DNA of 64,000 bases from VAZQ01 sp035293945. Lineage in GTDB: Bacteria; Pseudomonadota; Alphaproteobacteria; Rhizobiales; Xanthobacteraceae. The notes beneath the pieces were generated by a model, which saw nothing but the letters and a program-made list of their open reading frames with translations, made no database searches and was not told where the DNA came from. Positions 18,075 to 27,873 of the stretch are shown one piece after another; the stretch's first letter is position 1, and every line of letters starts with the position of its first letter. Made by a program: the position numbers and the translations under genes. The stretch spans positions 62,001 through 126,000 of the forward strand of contig DATGLV010000019.1 of the NCBI GenBank assembly GCA_035293945.1. Reading direction: 5' to 3'.

Positions 18075-19295
18075 ATGCCATTCACGACAGCGAAGAGAAG
18101 GGCGCTGGGCGCCAATCCCAAAATCTGTATTCTTGATGACGATCCACAGATCGGCGCAGTTCTTTCACGATTCATGGTCACCTTGGGATTTTCTCCCAGC
18201 CAGTTCACTCACCCCGTGCCGTTCCTTAAAGAAGTCAAAACGTCCAAACCAGTGCTTGTCGTACTGGACTTGGCACTGGGGCAAAGCGATGCCATTGACG
18301 TCATAAGGCAGCTCGAAACTTTGGACTATGGCGGCCGGGTGATGCTGATAAGCGGATGCGATGAAGCGATCCTGTCTGAGACCTATCGCATCGGCGAGCG
18401 CCATGGCCTCTGCATGTTGCCCTCCGTAAAAAAGCCGTTTCGTGCGATCGAACTGCACGCCGCCCTAAAGGCGCTGGATAAGCCGATGACCCTGATCAGC
18501 AAAGCTAGATCGGTTGATCGTAACACCCAGGGCTTCGCCATCAAAGTTGATCTCGAGGAAGCACTTTCAAACAAATGGCTAGAGCTTTGGTATCAGCCCA
18601 AGGTAGACTTGAAGGTCCTGACTGTCTGCGGCGCTGAAGCGCTCGTGCGCGTTCGCCATCCGAAGCACGGCATCGTACCACCCGCAGGGTTTCTTCCTGC
18701 CGCCGGAAGCCCTCTACACCGTGTCCTCGCCAAGTTTGTCATTCAGCGCGCCTTGAGCGACTGGTCTCGCCTTGCCAAATACGGCGCCTCACTCAAACTA
18801 TCGGTAAACATGCCGATCTCAGTCATCGGCACGCTGGACTTCATGCGTCATGTGCAGATGACGCTGCCGCGTGAGCCTTTTCCGGGCCTAGTGATAGAGG
18901 TCACCGAGGATGAAATAATTGCTGATACCGAGCGATTCCACGAGATCGCCACTCAATTGAGGCTCCATAAAGTGTCAATGTCTATTGATGACTTCGGATC
19001 AGCTTATGCATCCCTGGCACGCCTAAAGGATCTGCCGTTCAGCGAGTTGAAGATCGACCGCCAATTTGTTCATAATTGCTCATCGAACAAACTTCAACGG
19101 AGTCTTTGCAAAATGGTGGCCGATCTTGGACACCGGTTCGGAGCGACAGTGTGCGCGGAAGGAATCGAACGGACGGCGGATCTACGGGCTTTGATCGATA
19201 TGGAATTCGATACCGGCCAAGGGTTCCTATTTGCGAAACCTATGCCGCTTGAAGAATTCGCAAAGATTTTGAATCCCCGCCGGGGACGCGTCTGA
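18075..19295 (+). CDS. Response regulator with EAL (cyclic-di-GMP phosphodiesterase) output
   Basis: A 406-residue REC-EAL protein. The receiver domain (about residues 15-130) has the acidic pocket ICILDDD, the phospho-acceptor Asp in VVLDLALG and the Lys in VKKPF. The EAL domain follows with EALVR, LSVNMP, VIEVTEDE, IDDFGSAYASL, KIDRQFV, CAEGIE and GFLFAKPMP, so the metal- and substrate-binding residues are present and the enzyme is probably active in degrading cyclic di-GMP. The hybrid kinase gene 104 bp downstream on the same strand is the natural candidate for its phospho-donor. Confidence 0.9.
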   Translation: MPFTTAKRRALGANPKICILDDDPQIGAVLSRFMVTLGFSPSQFTHPVPFLKEVKTSKPVLVVLDLALGQSDAIDVIRQLETLDYGGRVMLISGCDEAILSETYRIGERHGLCMLPSVKKPFRAIELHAALKALDKPMTLISKARSVDRNTQGFAIKVDLEEALSNKWLELWYQPKVDLKVLTVCGAEALVRVRHPKHGIVPPAGFLPAAGSPLHRVLAKFVIQRALSDWSRLAKYGASLKLSVNMPISVIGTLDFMRHVQMTLPREPFPGLVIEVTEDEIIADTERFHEIATQLRLHKVSMSIDDFGSAYASLARLKDLPFSELKIDRQFVHNCSSNKLQRSLCKMVADLGHRFGATVCAEGIERTADLRALIDMEFDTGQGFLFAKPMPLEEFAKILNPRRGRV

Positions 19296-19398
19296 ATGCG
19301 TATCTGAAAATAGCACATAGGCGGATCAACCTCAAAGCTAAACGAGCTCACTCCCCGCCGCCTTTCAATCAGGCAACCGACCAGGATTGGTCAGGAAC

Positions 19399-22185
19399 AT
19401 GAGGCAGGCTCAGATTGCTCCGTATAACGGTTCGCCGTTCATCGTCGGCAACGAGCTTGTGAGTCCACCTATTCGCCATCGAGCGGTCACACTTCTGATT
19501 GGCCTATGCATCGTTGTCATAGCGGCGATTTGCTTGACCACCGCGATGCTCGTCTCGGACTTTCGCAACCGAGCGTTTGCCGACAGCGAGCGCGAGCTGA
19601 AAAATACCGCCATGATACTCGCCCAGCAGATCGCAGGATCATTACAAGCGCTCGACGTAGTCGAAAGCAGCATCATTGACGATATCGAATTGGCCCGAAT
19701 CGAGGCCGTTCAAGGATTTGACGAAGAGATGGGCCGTCCCGAGGTGTATGCCACGCTCAAAGACAAAATCAGAGCGCTACCGCAAGTCGACGCGCTTATC
19801 CTGGTTAATAGTCGCGGTGACGTGACCAATTTCTCCCGTCAGTGGCCCATACCGCGCCTTAACGTGTCCGATCGAACCTATTTCAAGACGCTGGCCGCGA
19901 ACCCTCAATTAACCTCGTTTGTAAGCGAGCCAATTCGCAGTCGAACGACGGGCGAAATGACTCTGTACCTCGCGCGCCGCCTGCCGGTCCGAAACGGAAA
20001 GCAGCTCGGGTTCGTGGTAGGGTCGATTCAGCTGGCTTATTTTGAGCGGACATTCGCGGGTATCGCACTTGGGCACTCAAGCGTCATTTCGCTGGCACGC
20101 GATGATGGCGTGTTGCTAGCTCGGTTCCCGCCAAATTCAATCACCGTAGGGCAAACCCTGCCGCGCGTGACTGAGCGCCTCAAAGACCGAGATAGCGCGA
20201 CCGTCCGCTTGATCAGCCGAGGCGATGCCATGGACCGTCTTTTGGCTTTGCAGCGCGTTCCGCAGTTTCCCCTCTTCGTCAGCGTGGCCGCTTCGGTTGA
20301 CACCATTCTGTCCGATTGGCGTACGCAATCCAGATTGTTTATTGGGGTGGGATTTATCTCAGCTCTGTCGATAGGCGGTGTCGTCTTGCTGATCGCCCGC
20401 GAGGTCATTAAGGGACTTCGGGCGGCGCACCGGTTGCTTAGCCGGCAGAAGCTCCAGCTGGATTCCGCGCTGCTTAACATGTCGCAAGGCCTCCTGATGA
20501 CCGATTCGGACGGACGAGTTCTGCTTTGTAACAACCGCTATTTGGAAATTTACAATGTTCAGCCTGAGTTCATAATACGCGGCTGCACCAGGGGGGACCT
20601 TCTTAAGTACAAATGCGCGACAGGCGTTTTGTCGGAGGAGCATCTCAAGAATCCCCCAGGCGACATTGATCGGCAGCAAGCATTAGGTTCCAGAACAGTC
20701 CGTACCTCGGATGGTCGCGTCATCCTCGTGATCGACCGCGCGAGCGAAGGAGGGATGTACGTTTCTACCCATGAGGATATCACCGAGCGACACCGAGCCG
20801 AAGAGGAGCGTGACCGCAATCGCGCGTTCCTGGATCGTGTGATCCAAAACATTCCCGTCGCCATTGTTGTCAAGAGCGCGCCCGATTTTCGGTGCATGTT
20901 GATGAATCGGGCGGCGGAGCTCCTCTGGGGAGTCACGCAGCAAGAGGCAGCCGGCAAAACGGCGGACGAGGTTTTTCCGGCGCCGATCGCTGACATGATT
21001 ATCGAATATGACCGGAAGCTTCTGCAGCATACGGAGGTCGTGTTGTCCTTGGACGAGCATGAGCTGCAAACTCCCAAGAACGGCACGCGCACGGTTACCT
21101 CGAAACGGCTCTGCATGCGCGCTGAGAATGGGGACCCGCAATATATCATCAGCGTCATCGAAGACATCACGGAGCGGAAAAACTTGGGGCGGCAGCTATT
21201 GCAGGCGCAAAAGATGGAGGCGGTAGGTAACCTCACGGGCGGTGTGGCGCACGATTTCAACAACCTTCTCACGATCATTATCGGCAATCTCGAATTGTTG
21301 CAGGAAGACATCGCCGGGAACGAGGCCGCCCGGGACAAGGTCGAGACGATCCTGGATGCGAGCGCGCGCGGTAGCCAGCTTGCCCGCCAGCTGCTGGCCT
21401 TCGGTCGCCGGCAGCCTCTGCACGCGAAGCCTGTGGATGTGAACAAGCTCGCGGAAGAAACCGTGCGGCTGCTGCGCAGGACCTTGGGCGAAAGCGTCAG
21501 TCTCGATTTTAAGATCACGCCGGAGCTTTGGACCGCCTTCGTCGACGCCACCCAATTGGAGGCTGCGATCGTTAATATCGCCATCAATGCACGCGATGCC
21601 ATGGCGCATGGCGGCACGCTCACGATCGAGACCCGCAATGCGACCCTCGGCCGTAGCTATGCGGAATGCCATCCGGGGGCGGCGGTTGGGGATTATGTTT
21701 TGCTCGAAATCACCGACACTGGAGTTGGGATTTCGCCGGAACTCATGGATCGCATTTTTGAGCCATTTTTCACCACGAAAGTCGCTGAGCGGGGCACGGG
21801 GCTGGGGTTGAGCATGGTGTACGGGTTCATTAAACAATCAGGCGGTCATGTCAGTGTATATAGCGAGCTTGGTCACGGTACGACATTCAAGCTGTATCTC
21901 CCGGTTGCTCGGACCTCGACGGCAGCGCCGCATCCTGCCCGAATAGAAGCAGAACCGCCGAAACGCGACGAGTCCGGTGCCATCATTCTCGCCGTGGACG
22001 ATAATGAGGCGGTACGGAGTACAGCGGTCAAGCAATTGAAGCGACTGGGCTACACCGTGCACGAGGCCGACAGTGCGCATGCTGCGTGGAAAATTCTTAA
22101 TCAAGGGGCAAAGATCGACGTGCTCTTTACGGATATCGTGATGCCCGGCGGGATTGATGGTAAAGAACTCGCCACGGCAGCCTAA
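19399..22185 (+). CDS. Hybrid sensor histidine kinase (cache-PAS-PAS-HisKA-HATPase-truncated REC)
   Basis: A membrane-bound kinase of 928 residues as it stands. Two transmembrane segments (one near residue 40, one near 320) flank a periplasmic cache-type sensor domain. Two PAS domains follow, then a HisKA box with the phospho-accepting His in GGVAHDFNNLLT, an ATPase domain with N box (NIAINARDAM), G1 (EITDTGVGI) and G2 (GTGLGLSMVYGF), and the start of a receiver domain (LAVDDNEAVR, LFTDIVMPG). A stop at 22183-22185 truncates the receiver. The reading frame is open from a TTG at 19387; the ATG at 19399 is preferred. Expected to signal to the REC-EAL protein just upstream. Confidence 0.88.
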   Translation: MRQAQIAPYNGSPFIVGNELVSPPIRHRAVTLLIGLCIVVIAAICLTTAMLVSDFRNRAFADSERELKNTAMILAQQIAGSLQALDVVESSIIDDIELARIEAVQGFDEEMGRPEVYATLKDKIRALPQVDALILVNSRGDVTNFSRQWPIPRLNVSDRTYFKTLAANPQLTSFVSEPIRSRTTGEMTLYLARRLPVRNGKQLGFVVGSIQLAYFERTFAGIALGHSSVISLARDDGVLLARFPPNSITVGQTLPRVTERLKDRDSATVRLISRGDAMDRLLALQRVPQFPLFVSVAASVDTILSDWRTQSRLFIGVGFISALSIGGVVLLIAREVIKGLRAAHRLLSRQKLQLDSALLNMSQGLLMTDSDGRVLLCNNRYLEIYNVQPEFIIRGCTRGDLLKYKCATGVLSEEHLKNPPGDIDRQQALGSRTVRTSDGRVILVIDRASEGGMYVSTHEDITERHRAEEERDRNRAFLDRVIQNIPVAIVVKSAPDFRCMLMNRAAELLWGVTQQEAAGKTADEVFPAPIADMIIEYDRKLLQHTEVVLSLDEHELQTPKNGTRTVTSKRLCMRAENGDPQYIISVIEDITERKNLGRQLLQAQKMEAVGNLTGGVAHDFNNLLTIIIGNLELLQEDIAGNEAARDKVETILDASARGSQLARQLLAFGRRQPLHAKPVDVNKLAEETVRLLRRTLGESVSLDFKITPELWTAFVDATQLEAAIVNIAINARDAMAHGGTLTIETRNATLGRSYAECHPGAAVGDYVLLEITDTGVGISPELMDRIFEPFFTTKVAERGTGLGLSMVYGFIKQSGGHVSVYSELGHGTTFKLYLPVARTSTAAPHPARIEAEPPKRDESGAIILAVDDNEAVRSTAVKQLKRLGYTVHEADSAHAAWKILNQGAKIDVLFTDIVMPGGIDGKELATAA

Positions 22186-22327
22186 TCTGAAGGTCCTATT
22201 CACGTCCGGATTTCCAGCAAGGCTGTCCAGCGGAACGATCCTCGATGACGGCGACATTTTGCTCAGCAAACCATACCGAAAGCGAGAATTGGCTGAGGTG
22301 CTAGGCCGTTTGCTTCGCATTCAATAA
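22178..22327 (+). pseudogene. Frameshifted C-terminal tail of the hybrid kinase receiver domain
   Basis: In a different frame the sequence after 22178 reads RQPNLKVLFTSGFPARLSSG, then LLSKPYRKRELAEVL and stops with TAA at 22325-22327. This is exactly the missing end of the receiver domain, including the conserved Lys-Pro. A small deletion around 22170-22178, just after KELA, therefore separates it from the main gene. It may be a true mutation or a sequencing error. Confidence 0.75.
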
Positions 22328-22644
22328 TGCGGGCGGGTTTTAGCGTCGATTCGAACACTATACGTGAAGTGGATTTCGCCCAAGCTCTTCCTCACTGAGA
22401 CGTGTCGTTGGGTCGCAGCGTCACTCGAACGGATGGGACTTCAAGTTGCGGCCTTGCAGCGGGTTCGCGACCGCGACGTACGGAAATTGTGTCGGTAGTC
22501 TGAATGCGAATTTCCCGAATGCGAAACAGGCCGTTCGCCCCGCGGGCACATCGAGAAAAAAGCGGACCGCAAGATAGATATTCTAAGAACCGCAAACGCA
22601 TCGCCACACGCCCTCTCTGGCCGTCGAGTACGTGCTCAAGCCGG

Positions 22645-23676
22645 TCAGCGAGGCCTCGTTAGCGCGTGGTATGTTTTCACGTATTCGCTGGCCATCCGCT
22701 TGGCCGTGAATCGCCTCTCGAACACCTCGCGCACTTTTCGGCGGTCAATCTCGCCTAATCGACGCACGGCGCCGACGGCTGCCTGCTCGTGATCGACGAT
22801 GAACCCGGTCTCGCCCTCGTCAATGACTTCAGGCACTGAACCGCGCCGGAATGCGATGACAGGCGTGCCGCACGCCATAGCCTCAATCATCACAAGTCCG
22901 AATGGCTCAGGCCAGTCGATCGGGAATAGCAAGGCGGCGGCCTGAGCGAGCAACTTCTCCTTCGCTTGATCGTTGACCTCGCCGACAAGGCTCACTTGTC
23001 CGCCGTCAATCATCGGCTCGAGCCGGTCCTTGAAATATTCGCGCTCATCACGTGGCACTTTCGCGGCAATCCGGAGCGGCATGTTGGCGCCCCGTGCAAT
23101 GCGAATCGCGGTCTCCGGCCCCTTGTCGGCGGTCAGGCGACCTAGAAACGCAAGATAGCTACCTTGTGAGAATGACGGCCGCAGCGATTGCTCTGGCAGA
23201 CCGTGCTGAATGGTGCGGAGCCAGCGCGCCTTTGGCAGTGGCAGGCGCTGATTGTTCGAGATCGATACGAAAGGCGCATCGGGGAAGCGGCGCGCGACTT
23301 CCGGCAGTCCGGACAAATCGAGACGGCCATGCAATGTTGTTAGGAACGGCACGTTCCGAGTGCTCAGTAGTGGCAGATGCAGCCAGCCGAGGTGGCTGTG
23401 GATGACGTCGAACTCCCGTGTGCGATCCGACAGCTCGCTGATCAGCACGGTCAAGGCAGCCATCGGATCGGTTCGCGTACGACCAAGCCGCAGGGATCGC
23501 GCACAGACAGGAACCAGGCGCGCCCGCGTTTGGGAGTCACCGCTCGCGAACAGTGTCACGTCATGCCCGAGTGCGACGAGCTCCTCGATCAGCCAAGAGA
23601 TGACCCGTTCAGTGCCGCCGTAGAGCTTGGGCGGCACGCTTTCGGCGAGGGGCGCGATCTGGGCAATGCGCATCAT
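22645..23676 (-). CDS. Glycosyltransferase family 4 protein
   Basis: A 343-residue GT-B glycosyltransferase. The start was placed at the tandem ATG at 23676 because the sequence from there (MMRIAQIAPLAESVPPKLYG) is the family N-terminus; the frame is open further upstream but lacks homology. Landmarks are VIHSHLGWLHLPLL, LGRLTADKGPETA, and the donor-binding E-x7-E motif in EPFGLVMIEAMACGTPV. The acceptor is unknown; related proteins sit in stress or dormancy clusters. A TTGAC-N4-GTCAA box lies 173 bp upstream. A second, broken copy is found at 34823-35856. Confidence 0.88.
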   Translation of the reverse strand: MMRIAQIAPLAESVPPKLYGGTERVISWLIEELVALGHDVTLFASGDSQTRARLVPVCARSLRLGRTRTDPMAALTVLISELSDRTREFDVIHSHLGWLHLPLLSTRNVPFLTTLHGRLDLSGLPEVARRFPDAPFVSISNNQRLPLPKARWLRTIQHGLPEQSLRPSFSQGSYLAFLGRLTADKGPETAIRIARGANMPLRIAAKVPRDEREYFKDRLEPMIDGGQVSLVGEVNDQAKEKLLAQAAALLFPIDWPEPFGLVMIEAMACGTPVIAFRRGSVPEVIDEGETGFIVDHEQAAVGAVRRLGEIDRRKVREVFERRFTAKRMASEYVKTYHALTRPR

Positions 23677-23848
23677 AGGACCTGGCAGAGCATCTCCAGC
23701 GGTGGCGACTCCTCGCTCGTTGGAGAACAGCAATGCAGGCCTTCTCGTTCCGCAGGACCAACAGACTCGACGCGACATAGCGAAGAAGTTGGTGTCGACA
23801 TCTGGCACCGCATGATGCGCCTGCGGGCGACGGCAAGGACACTGAGTC

Positions 23849-23862
23849 TTGACCGCCGTCAA
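23849..23862 (-). promoter_or_regulatory. FNR/FixK-type operator upstream of the glycosyltransferase
   Basis: TTGACCGCCGTCAA is a perfect inverted repeat of TTGAC around four bases. It precedes the minus-strand glycosyltransferase gene. No convincing -10 hexamer is found at the expected distance, so promoter geometry is unclear here. Confidence 0.6.
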
Positions 23863-24184
23863 TGGCCGGGCTCCGTGCTCGGTATAGCGTCACGTCTGCA
23901 GCTGCGGTTCCGGTGGATGTTTGCAGCCACGGGCGGTGGCGTTGGGAAGGCGCCGATGATCCCGGCGCGGCATCGCGCGGGCGCGGCGTGACGGCGCGCC
24001 GCTGCCGCGAGCGATAGGATCTCGGATGAGCACCGCCTCAGCTTTCGTCGTCGCGTGCCCAGTTCGCTTTCTCCTGCTGCAGTTGGCTGCCCTGTGAGGG
24101 TGCTCCGCTCTGCTGCGCCAAGGTCACTGTCGGCTTCCACATCCTGTGGCCATTACACTATCGGCCCCTCGGCGCGGGTACGGC

Positions 24185-24688
24185 GGGATGTCGTCAGGCC
24201 GACGACTCGTAACCAATCCTTGATCGGTCACTGCTTCCTCATCCGCCCATTTGGCGCCGGCATTGCCAAGGTCCATTTCGAGCGAGGGCCATGATGTCAT
24301 CTGCCGCCCACGCGCTGCGCCTGCATTGATGATGGTCCAGGGACCGTGGCAGATCGCTGCTACCGGCTTCTCGGCATCGAAAGAATGCCTTAACGAACGC
24401 GATAGCCTTGGGCTCGATCCGCAAGCTGTCAGGATTAATTGCCCCACCAGGCAGCAGAAGCGCATCGAAGTCCTCAGGCTCGGCCTCGTCGAGCGGCACG
24501 TCGACCGGCAACTCGTCCCCCCAATCCGTGAAGTTTTAACCACGCACGCGATCGGCCTTGGGCGAAACCACTTGCGTGGTAGCCCCGGCCTCGTCGAGCG
24601 CCTTGCGCGGCTGCATGGGTTCCACCTGCTCGAACCCGTCAGTGACCAGAATTGCAATATTCATTCCTTCCAGGGCCTCGTCTGCCAT
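24185..24688 (-). pseudogene. DJ-1/PfpI family protein, disrupted copy
   Basis: This is a degenerate relative of the intact gene at 29816. The frame from ATG 24688 reads MADEALEGMNIAILVTDGFE, then the Trp codon in VRGWNF is replaced by TAA. Downstream, LLLPGGAINPDSLRIEP and the segment up to FVKAFF are open again, an extra T then shifts the frame before the nucleophile region, and the end (ARGRQMTSWPSLEM and GLVTSRRPDDIP) is in a third reading. With at least two independent lesions the gene is dead. It lies 70 bp downstream of the formaldehyde dehydrogenase gene, in the same direction. Confidence 0.85.
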
Positions 24689-24757
24689 GGCCTCAGTTTC
24701 CTGTCTCGTGTTCATCTGTGCCATACCTTTGTTGTCTAGCTGTTCGATTTGCTGCCC

Positions 24758-26023
24758 TCAGGCAGGAGCTGTCATCGGTGACCGCGTCTGCTTCGCACGG
24801 TTGGTCTCGGCCGAAACGAGCTTTGTCGTGTTGTGCGGGTCGATGACGAACTTCCTCGACGAGCCTTCATGGAAGAGTTTGTAGGCTTCGACCGCCCCGT
24901 CGAGCGGGATCACCTCCGTGTTCACAAGGGGTGTGAGGTAGGGCATGCGGTCCCAGAGGATGACCATCATCAGATCGCGGTTGTACCGCATCACCGGGCA
25001 TTGCCCCGCCGTGAAGGACGGCGACTTGACCCAGGCCTTCGGGAAGGCCAACGCCATCTTGCCCTGCCGGTTGAGTTCGGCCGGCGCATTGGGGTCCAAA
25101 TCGGTGTAGACCCCGGGAATTCCCAGGGCACCTGCAGGCTTGATCAGCTCGATGAGGGTGTTGATGACGGCTTCCTCCTCGCTCGTGCGGCTGTGTTCCG
25201 GCCCATAGCTGTGGCATTCAAGGCCGACGCAATCGACTGCGGAGTCCACCCAGCGTGATCCCGTGCCGAGGATTTTTTCGATCTGATCGGGCACAGGCGT
25301 CTCGTTGGACAGGTCCACAACCTCGTAGCCGGCATCGATCACGAGATCGCGTCTGGCCTTGTTGTGGTCCCCGACGATGATGCAGGAGGCACCGAGAAGT
25401 TGCGCGCTCGCTGCAGCGCAGCGGCCAACCGGCCCAGCGCCTGCGATGTAGACGGTGGAGCCCGTGGTGACGCGGGCTTCGATGCATCCGTGATAGCCGG
25501 TCGGCAGGATGTCCGAGAGCAGGGTAAGGTCCCTGATCTTCTCGAGCGCCTGATCCCTGTCTGGAAATTTGAGCAGCTGGAAATCCGCCCACGGCACCAG
25601 CATGTATTCGGCTTGCCCACCTTGCCACCCGCCGAGATTGAAGCCGTAGGCGCCGCAATAGCCCAGATCCTCGTTTGCGTTGAGGCACACGTCCGTGTGG
25701 CGCTCCTTGCAATTGCGGCAAGTACCGCATGCCACGTTGAACGGCACCGAACAGATGTCCCCGACTTTGATGCGCTCGACGTGTGAGCCTACCTCCACGA
25801 CTTCGCCCGTGTTCTCGTGACCCATCTGCATCCCTGGCGGAGCGGCGAACCGTCCGTGATAGATGTGCAGATCGCTCCCGCAGATGTTGGTCGTGATGAG
25901 CTTCAGGATTACGGCATGCTCGATTTTCCTCCCTTTCGGGTCCTGCAGCTTTGGATAGTCTCTGTCCTGGATCTCCATCGTGTGCGCTCCCATGAAAGTG
26001 ACTGCACGATTGGCCGCCGGCAT
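24758..26023 (-). CDS. fdhA: Glutathione-independent formaldehyde dehydrogenase-like zinc alcohol dehydrogenase
   Basis: A 421-residue medium-chain zinc dehydrogenase. The start at 26023 gives MPAANRAVTFMGAHTMEIQD and has GGAG seven bases upstream. Catalytic zinc ligands lie in TNICGSDLHIYHG and GHENTGEV, the structural zinc in CGTCRNCKERHTDVC, and the NAD fold around YIAGAGPVGRCAA. The length and the inserted loops match the Pseudomonas putida formaldehyde dehydrogenase group, which oxidises formaldehyde and other aldehydes with NAD and without glutathione. The gene symbol is by family, not proven function. It is preceded by a TTGAC-N4-GTCAA operator and followed by the broken PfpI gene. Confidence 0.85.
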   Translation of the reverse strand: MPAANRAVTFMGAHTMEIQDRDYPKLQDPKGRKIEHAVILKLITTNICGSDLHIYHGRFAAPPGMQMGHENTGEVVEVGSHVERIKVGDICSVPFNVACGTCRNCKERHTDVCLNANEDLGYCGAYGFNLGGWQGGQAEYMLVPWADFQLLKFPDRDQALEKIRDLTLLSDILPTGYHGCIEARVTTGSTVYIAGAGPVGRCAAASAQLLGASCIIVGDHNKARRDLVIDAGYEVVDLSNETPVPDQIEKILGTGSRWVDSAVDCVGLECHSYGPEHSRTSEEEAVINTLIELIKPAGALGIPGVYTDLDPNAPAELNRQGKMALAFPKAWVKSPSFTAGQCPVMRYNRDLMMVILWDRMPYLTPLVNTEVIPLDGAVEAYKLFHEGSSRKFVIDPHNTTKLVSAETNRAKQTRSPMTAPA

Positions 26024-26145
26024 ATTTGGCTCCTTTGGTCTGGAGGTGTAACCGTCCAGGGATGATCCTTGAGCGTTCGGTGTTGCTCCCGACTGCACGG
26101 AGCCACGCCTCGCGTCTTTGTCGCACCAGGCGAGGGACGGCCGCG

Positions 26146-26159
26146 TTGACGGCGGTCAA
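26146..26159 (-). promoter_or_regulatory. FNR/FixK-type operator upstream of the formaldehyde dehydrogenase
   Basis: TTGACGGCGGTCAA is a perfect TTGAC-N4-GTCAA palindrome centred about 130 bp upstream of the fdhA-like start codon. Confidence 0.6.
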
Positions 26160-26722
26160 TCTTTCGCGGCGAGAGTTCGCCGATGAGCCCAGCCGCTATC
26201 AAGGGACCTTGGCTTCACGCCAATCCATCGTGGCGTTGCTTTAGTCTTCTTTTGACCCGACGGCGGCATGAGTTCTCCGCAGCAATTTCGCACCAGGCTG
26301 CCGAGTGACGGGGGGCCAATGCGCGATTGGTAAGAACAGCCAAATTTGCTCGAAAAAATTCAAACGTCATTTGCACAGCAAGTCTGAGGTACGTGAATGC
26401 GCACATTCGAAAGCTCGGCCGCTAGACGGCAAGCGCCACGGAGGGCCCGAGATATTCGCTCCTCCCTACCTGTCTGCGGAACGCCATGCCAAAGGTACTA
26501 AAGGACCGATAACCAACTGTCGTAGCGACAGTGTCCTGCCTGTCGTAGCAACAATCTCCTGCGGCAATCGTCATGCTGGAGGATAGCCTTGGCAACTCTC
26601 ATCTTCCAGCTCGGACAGAGATGTACGCTTCCGCTGCTGCGTTTCGATAGAATTCAGGAGTCACGGCGATGCGGACGTACAAGTTGGAGCGGCAATCCCG
26701 TGGGCGGGCCGGCCGCCGATCG
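26160..26722. other. Intergenic region
   Basis: No gene can be supported between the operator at 26146 and the flavoprotein remnant that ends at 26723. The only structure seen is the tandem repeat at 26518-26562, described separately. Confidence 0.5.
26518..26562 (+). repeat. Tandem 22-nt repeat containing a TGTCG-TAG-CGACA palindrome
   Basis: Two direct copies with a 23-bp period: TGTCGTAGCGACAGTGTCCT at 26518 and TGTCGTAGCAACAATCTCCT at 26541, each followed by GC. The first contains the palindrome TGTCG-TAG-CGACA, and the second differs by one base in that part. This looks like a pair of operator half-turn-spaced sites, but no intact gene begins nearby. Confidence 0.4.
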
Positions 26723-27053
26723 GGCGTGAACGCCTGCCCGCTTGGGTGTGCCGGCGAGATAGGTATGTAGTTGGGCCACTACTCCGGCTCCTTCGCCAAC
26801 CGCAGCACCGACGCGTTCGACCGGAGCGCACGTCCCCGACTGCGAAAACGCCCGGCAAGCTGGATTGCAGCGACAGCGGTGCTGCTCCGTTGTGTCGCGC
26901 GCTCGCACCCGTTTGCACGAAGACTTTGGACTCAAGAGAAACACACCGCTGCAGGCACCCAGTCGCGGGCTCAGCACCGATAAAAAGAAACAGATACTGG
27001 ATCGGCTTTTTAGTTTCCTCGCCTGAAAGCCGATTTCGCCACCGGATGCCCTC
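26723..27053 (-). pseudogene. C-terminal remnant of a thioredoxin reductase-like flavoprotein
   Basis: The minus strand reads EGIRWRNRLSGEETKK, then FLFIGAEPATG, VQTGASARHNGAAP and PGVFAVGDVRSG, and after a frameshift VERVGAAVGEGAGVVAQLHT. This is closely similar to the last 110 or so residues of the intact gene at 32959-34623. The N-terminal 440 residues are absent, so the fragment is a leftover of a duplication. Confidence 0.85.
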
Positions 27054-27160
27054 AAGTGTCATTGCCGTGATCCCGCCGGTCACCAAGTCCGGCGGCTGTT
27101 GGGGGCTAGGCCGGCTGTCGGCGCCTGAGGTCTCGGTGGCGGGCGGTGATGATTGAAGTT

Positions 27161-27469
27161 TCATCCGTTTATCCGTAGCCGCTCCGCTTCAATTTCCTCC
27201 GGTTCCATCTCATCGACCCGACTGACCTCGTTCCGCGCATCGCCCAGCGCATGAAGCACCTCGTCGAGCTTTGCGTGCATCGCTTGGGTGTCGCGCCTCT
27301 CTGCACGTTGGATCACCAGGGTCATCAGCAGAGTGGCCAAGCTTGCTGCGGCGCTCCAGCCAAGCGTTTCGGGGCTGAACAATGCCCAAAACGCAGTGAA
27401 CGCTGCAAGTACCACAAACGCGACGGGGTGAGCGGTATAAACACCGAGACGCGTGATCAGGTGTCGCAT
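27161..27469 (-). CDS. Low-affinity iron permease family membrane protein
   Basis: A 102-residue protein of the low-affinity iron permease family (named after yeast Fet4). The start at 27469 has AGGAGG eight bases upstream. Two transmembrane helices (AHPVAFVVLAAFTAFWALF and AAASLATLLMTLVIQ) are followed by QRAERRDTQAMHAKLDEVL and an acidic tail, the usual bacterial form. Actual iron transport by these short bacterial members is unproven. No TTGAC-N4-GTCAA operator is found directly upstream. Confidence 0.85.
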   Translation of the reverse strand: MRHLITRLGVYTAHPVAFVVLAAFTAFWALFSPETLGWSAAASLATLLMTLVIQRAERRDTQAMHAKLDEVLHALGDARNEVSRVDEMEPEEIEAERLRING

Positions 27470-27873
27470 TTTGACGGCCTCCTAATGACACTAGGTGCCT
27501 GAGGCTCTTTGTTCCCGTCCGACAACCGGCCGCACGCGCCACGACTGGTTCGACGAATTCGAGAGCTATCGGCCCCTCCCTGCCGTGTTCCCTTCTCGCC
27601 CGGCACGGCAGCTAACGGGGGTACCTGATCTGCTCGGCTTGAGCTTGGGCGGCTTTGGCAGAGTACGGTTGTTCGCGGTGCAAGTAGGTAGTCGGTGTCT
27701 CAAGGTCATCGGTCCGCTCTGAATGATGCCCTTGAATTTGCCAAATGTGATGTAGAGTTATTTGGGGCGTCTGCGTCGTAGCCTGGCATGGGGCAGAGGT
27801 GTTCGACTCCGGAAGAGGCCCTGCCTGCGCTGCCTTACTCATATTGACACCGGGATGGGGCGGGCGACACCTA
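27470..27873. other. Intergenic region
   Basis: About 400 bp without a gene I can support. The minus strand reads a short open stretch ending YLHREQPYSAKAAQAQAEQ near 27640, which could be a small protein, but it has no start codon. Confidence 0.3.

Noticed and set aside
22619..22672. Plus-strand EYVLKPVSEASL, resembling the end of a receiver domain
   Set aside because: Only about 15 codons long and overlapping the end of the minus-strand glycosyltransferase gene; too short to separate from chance.
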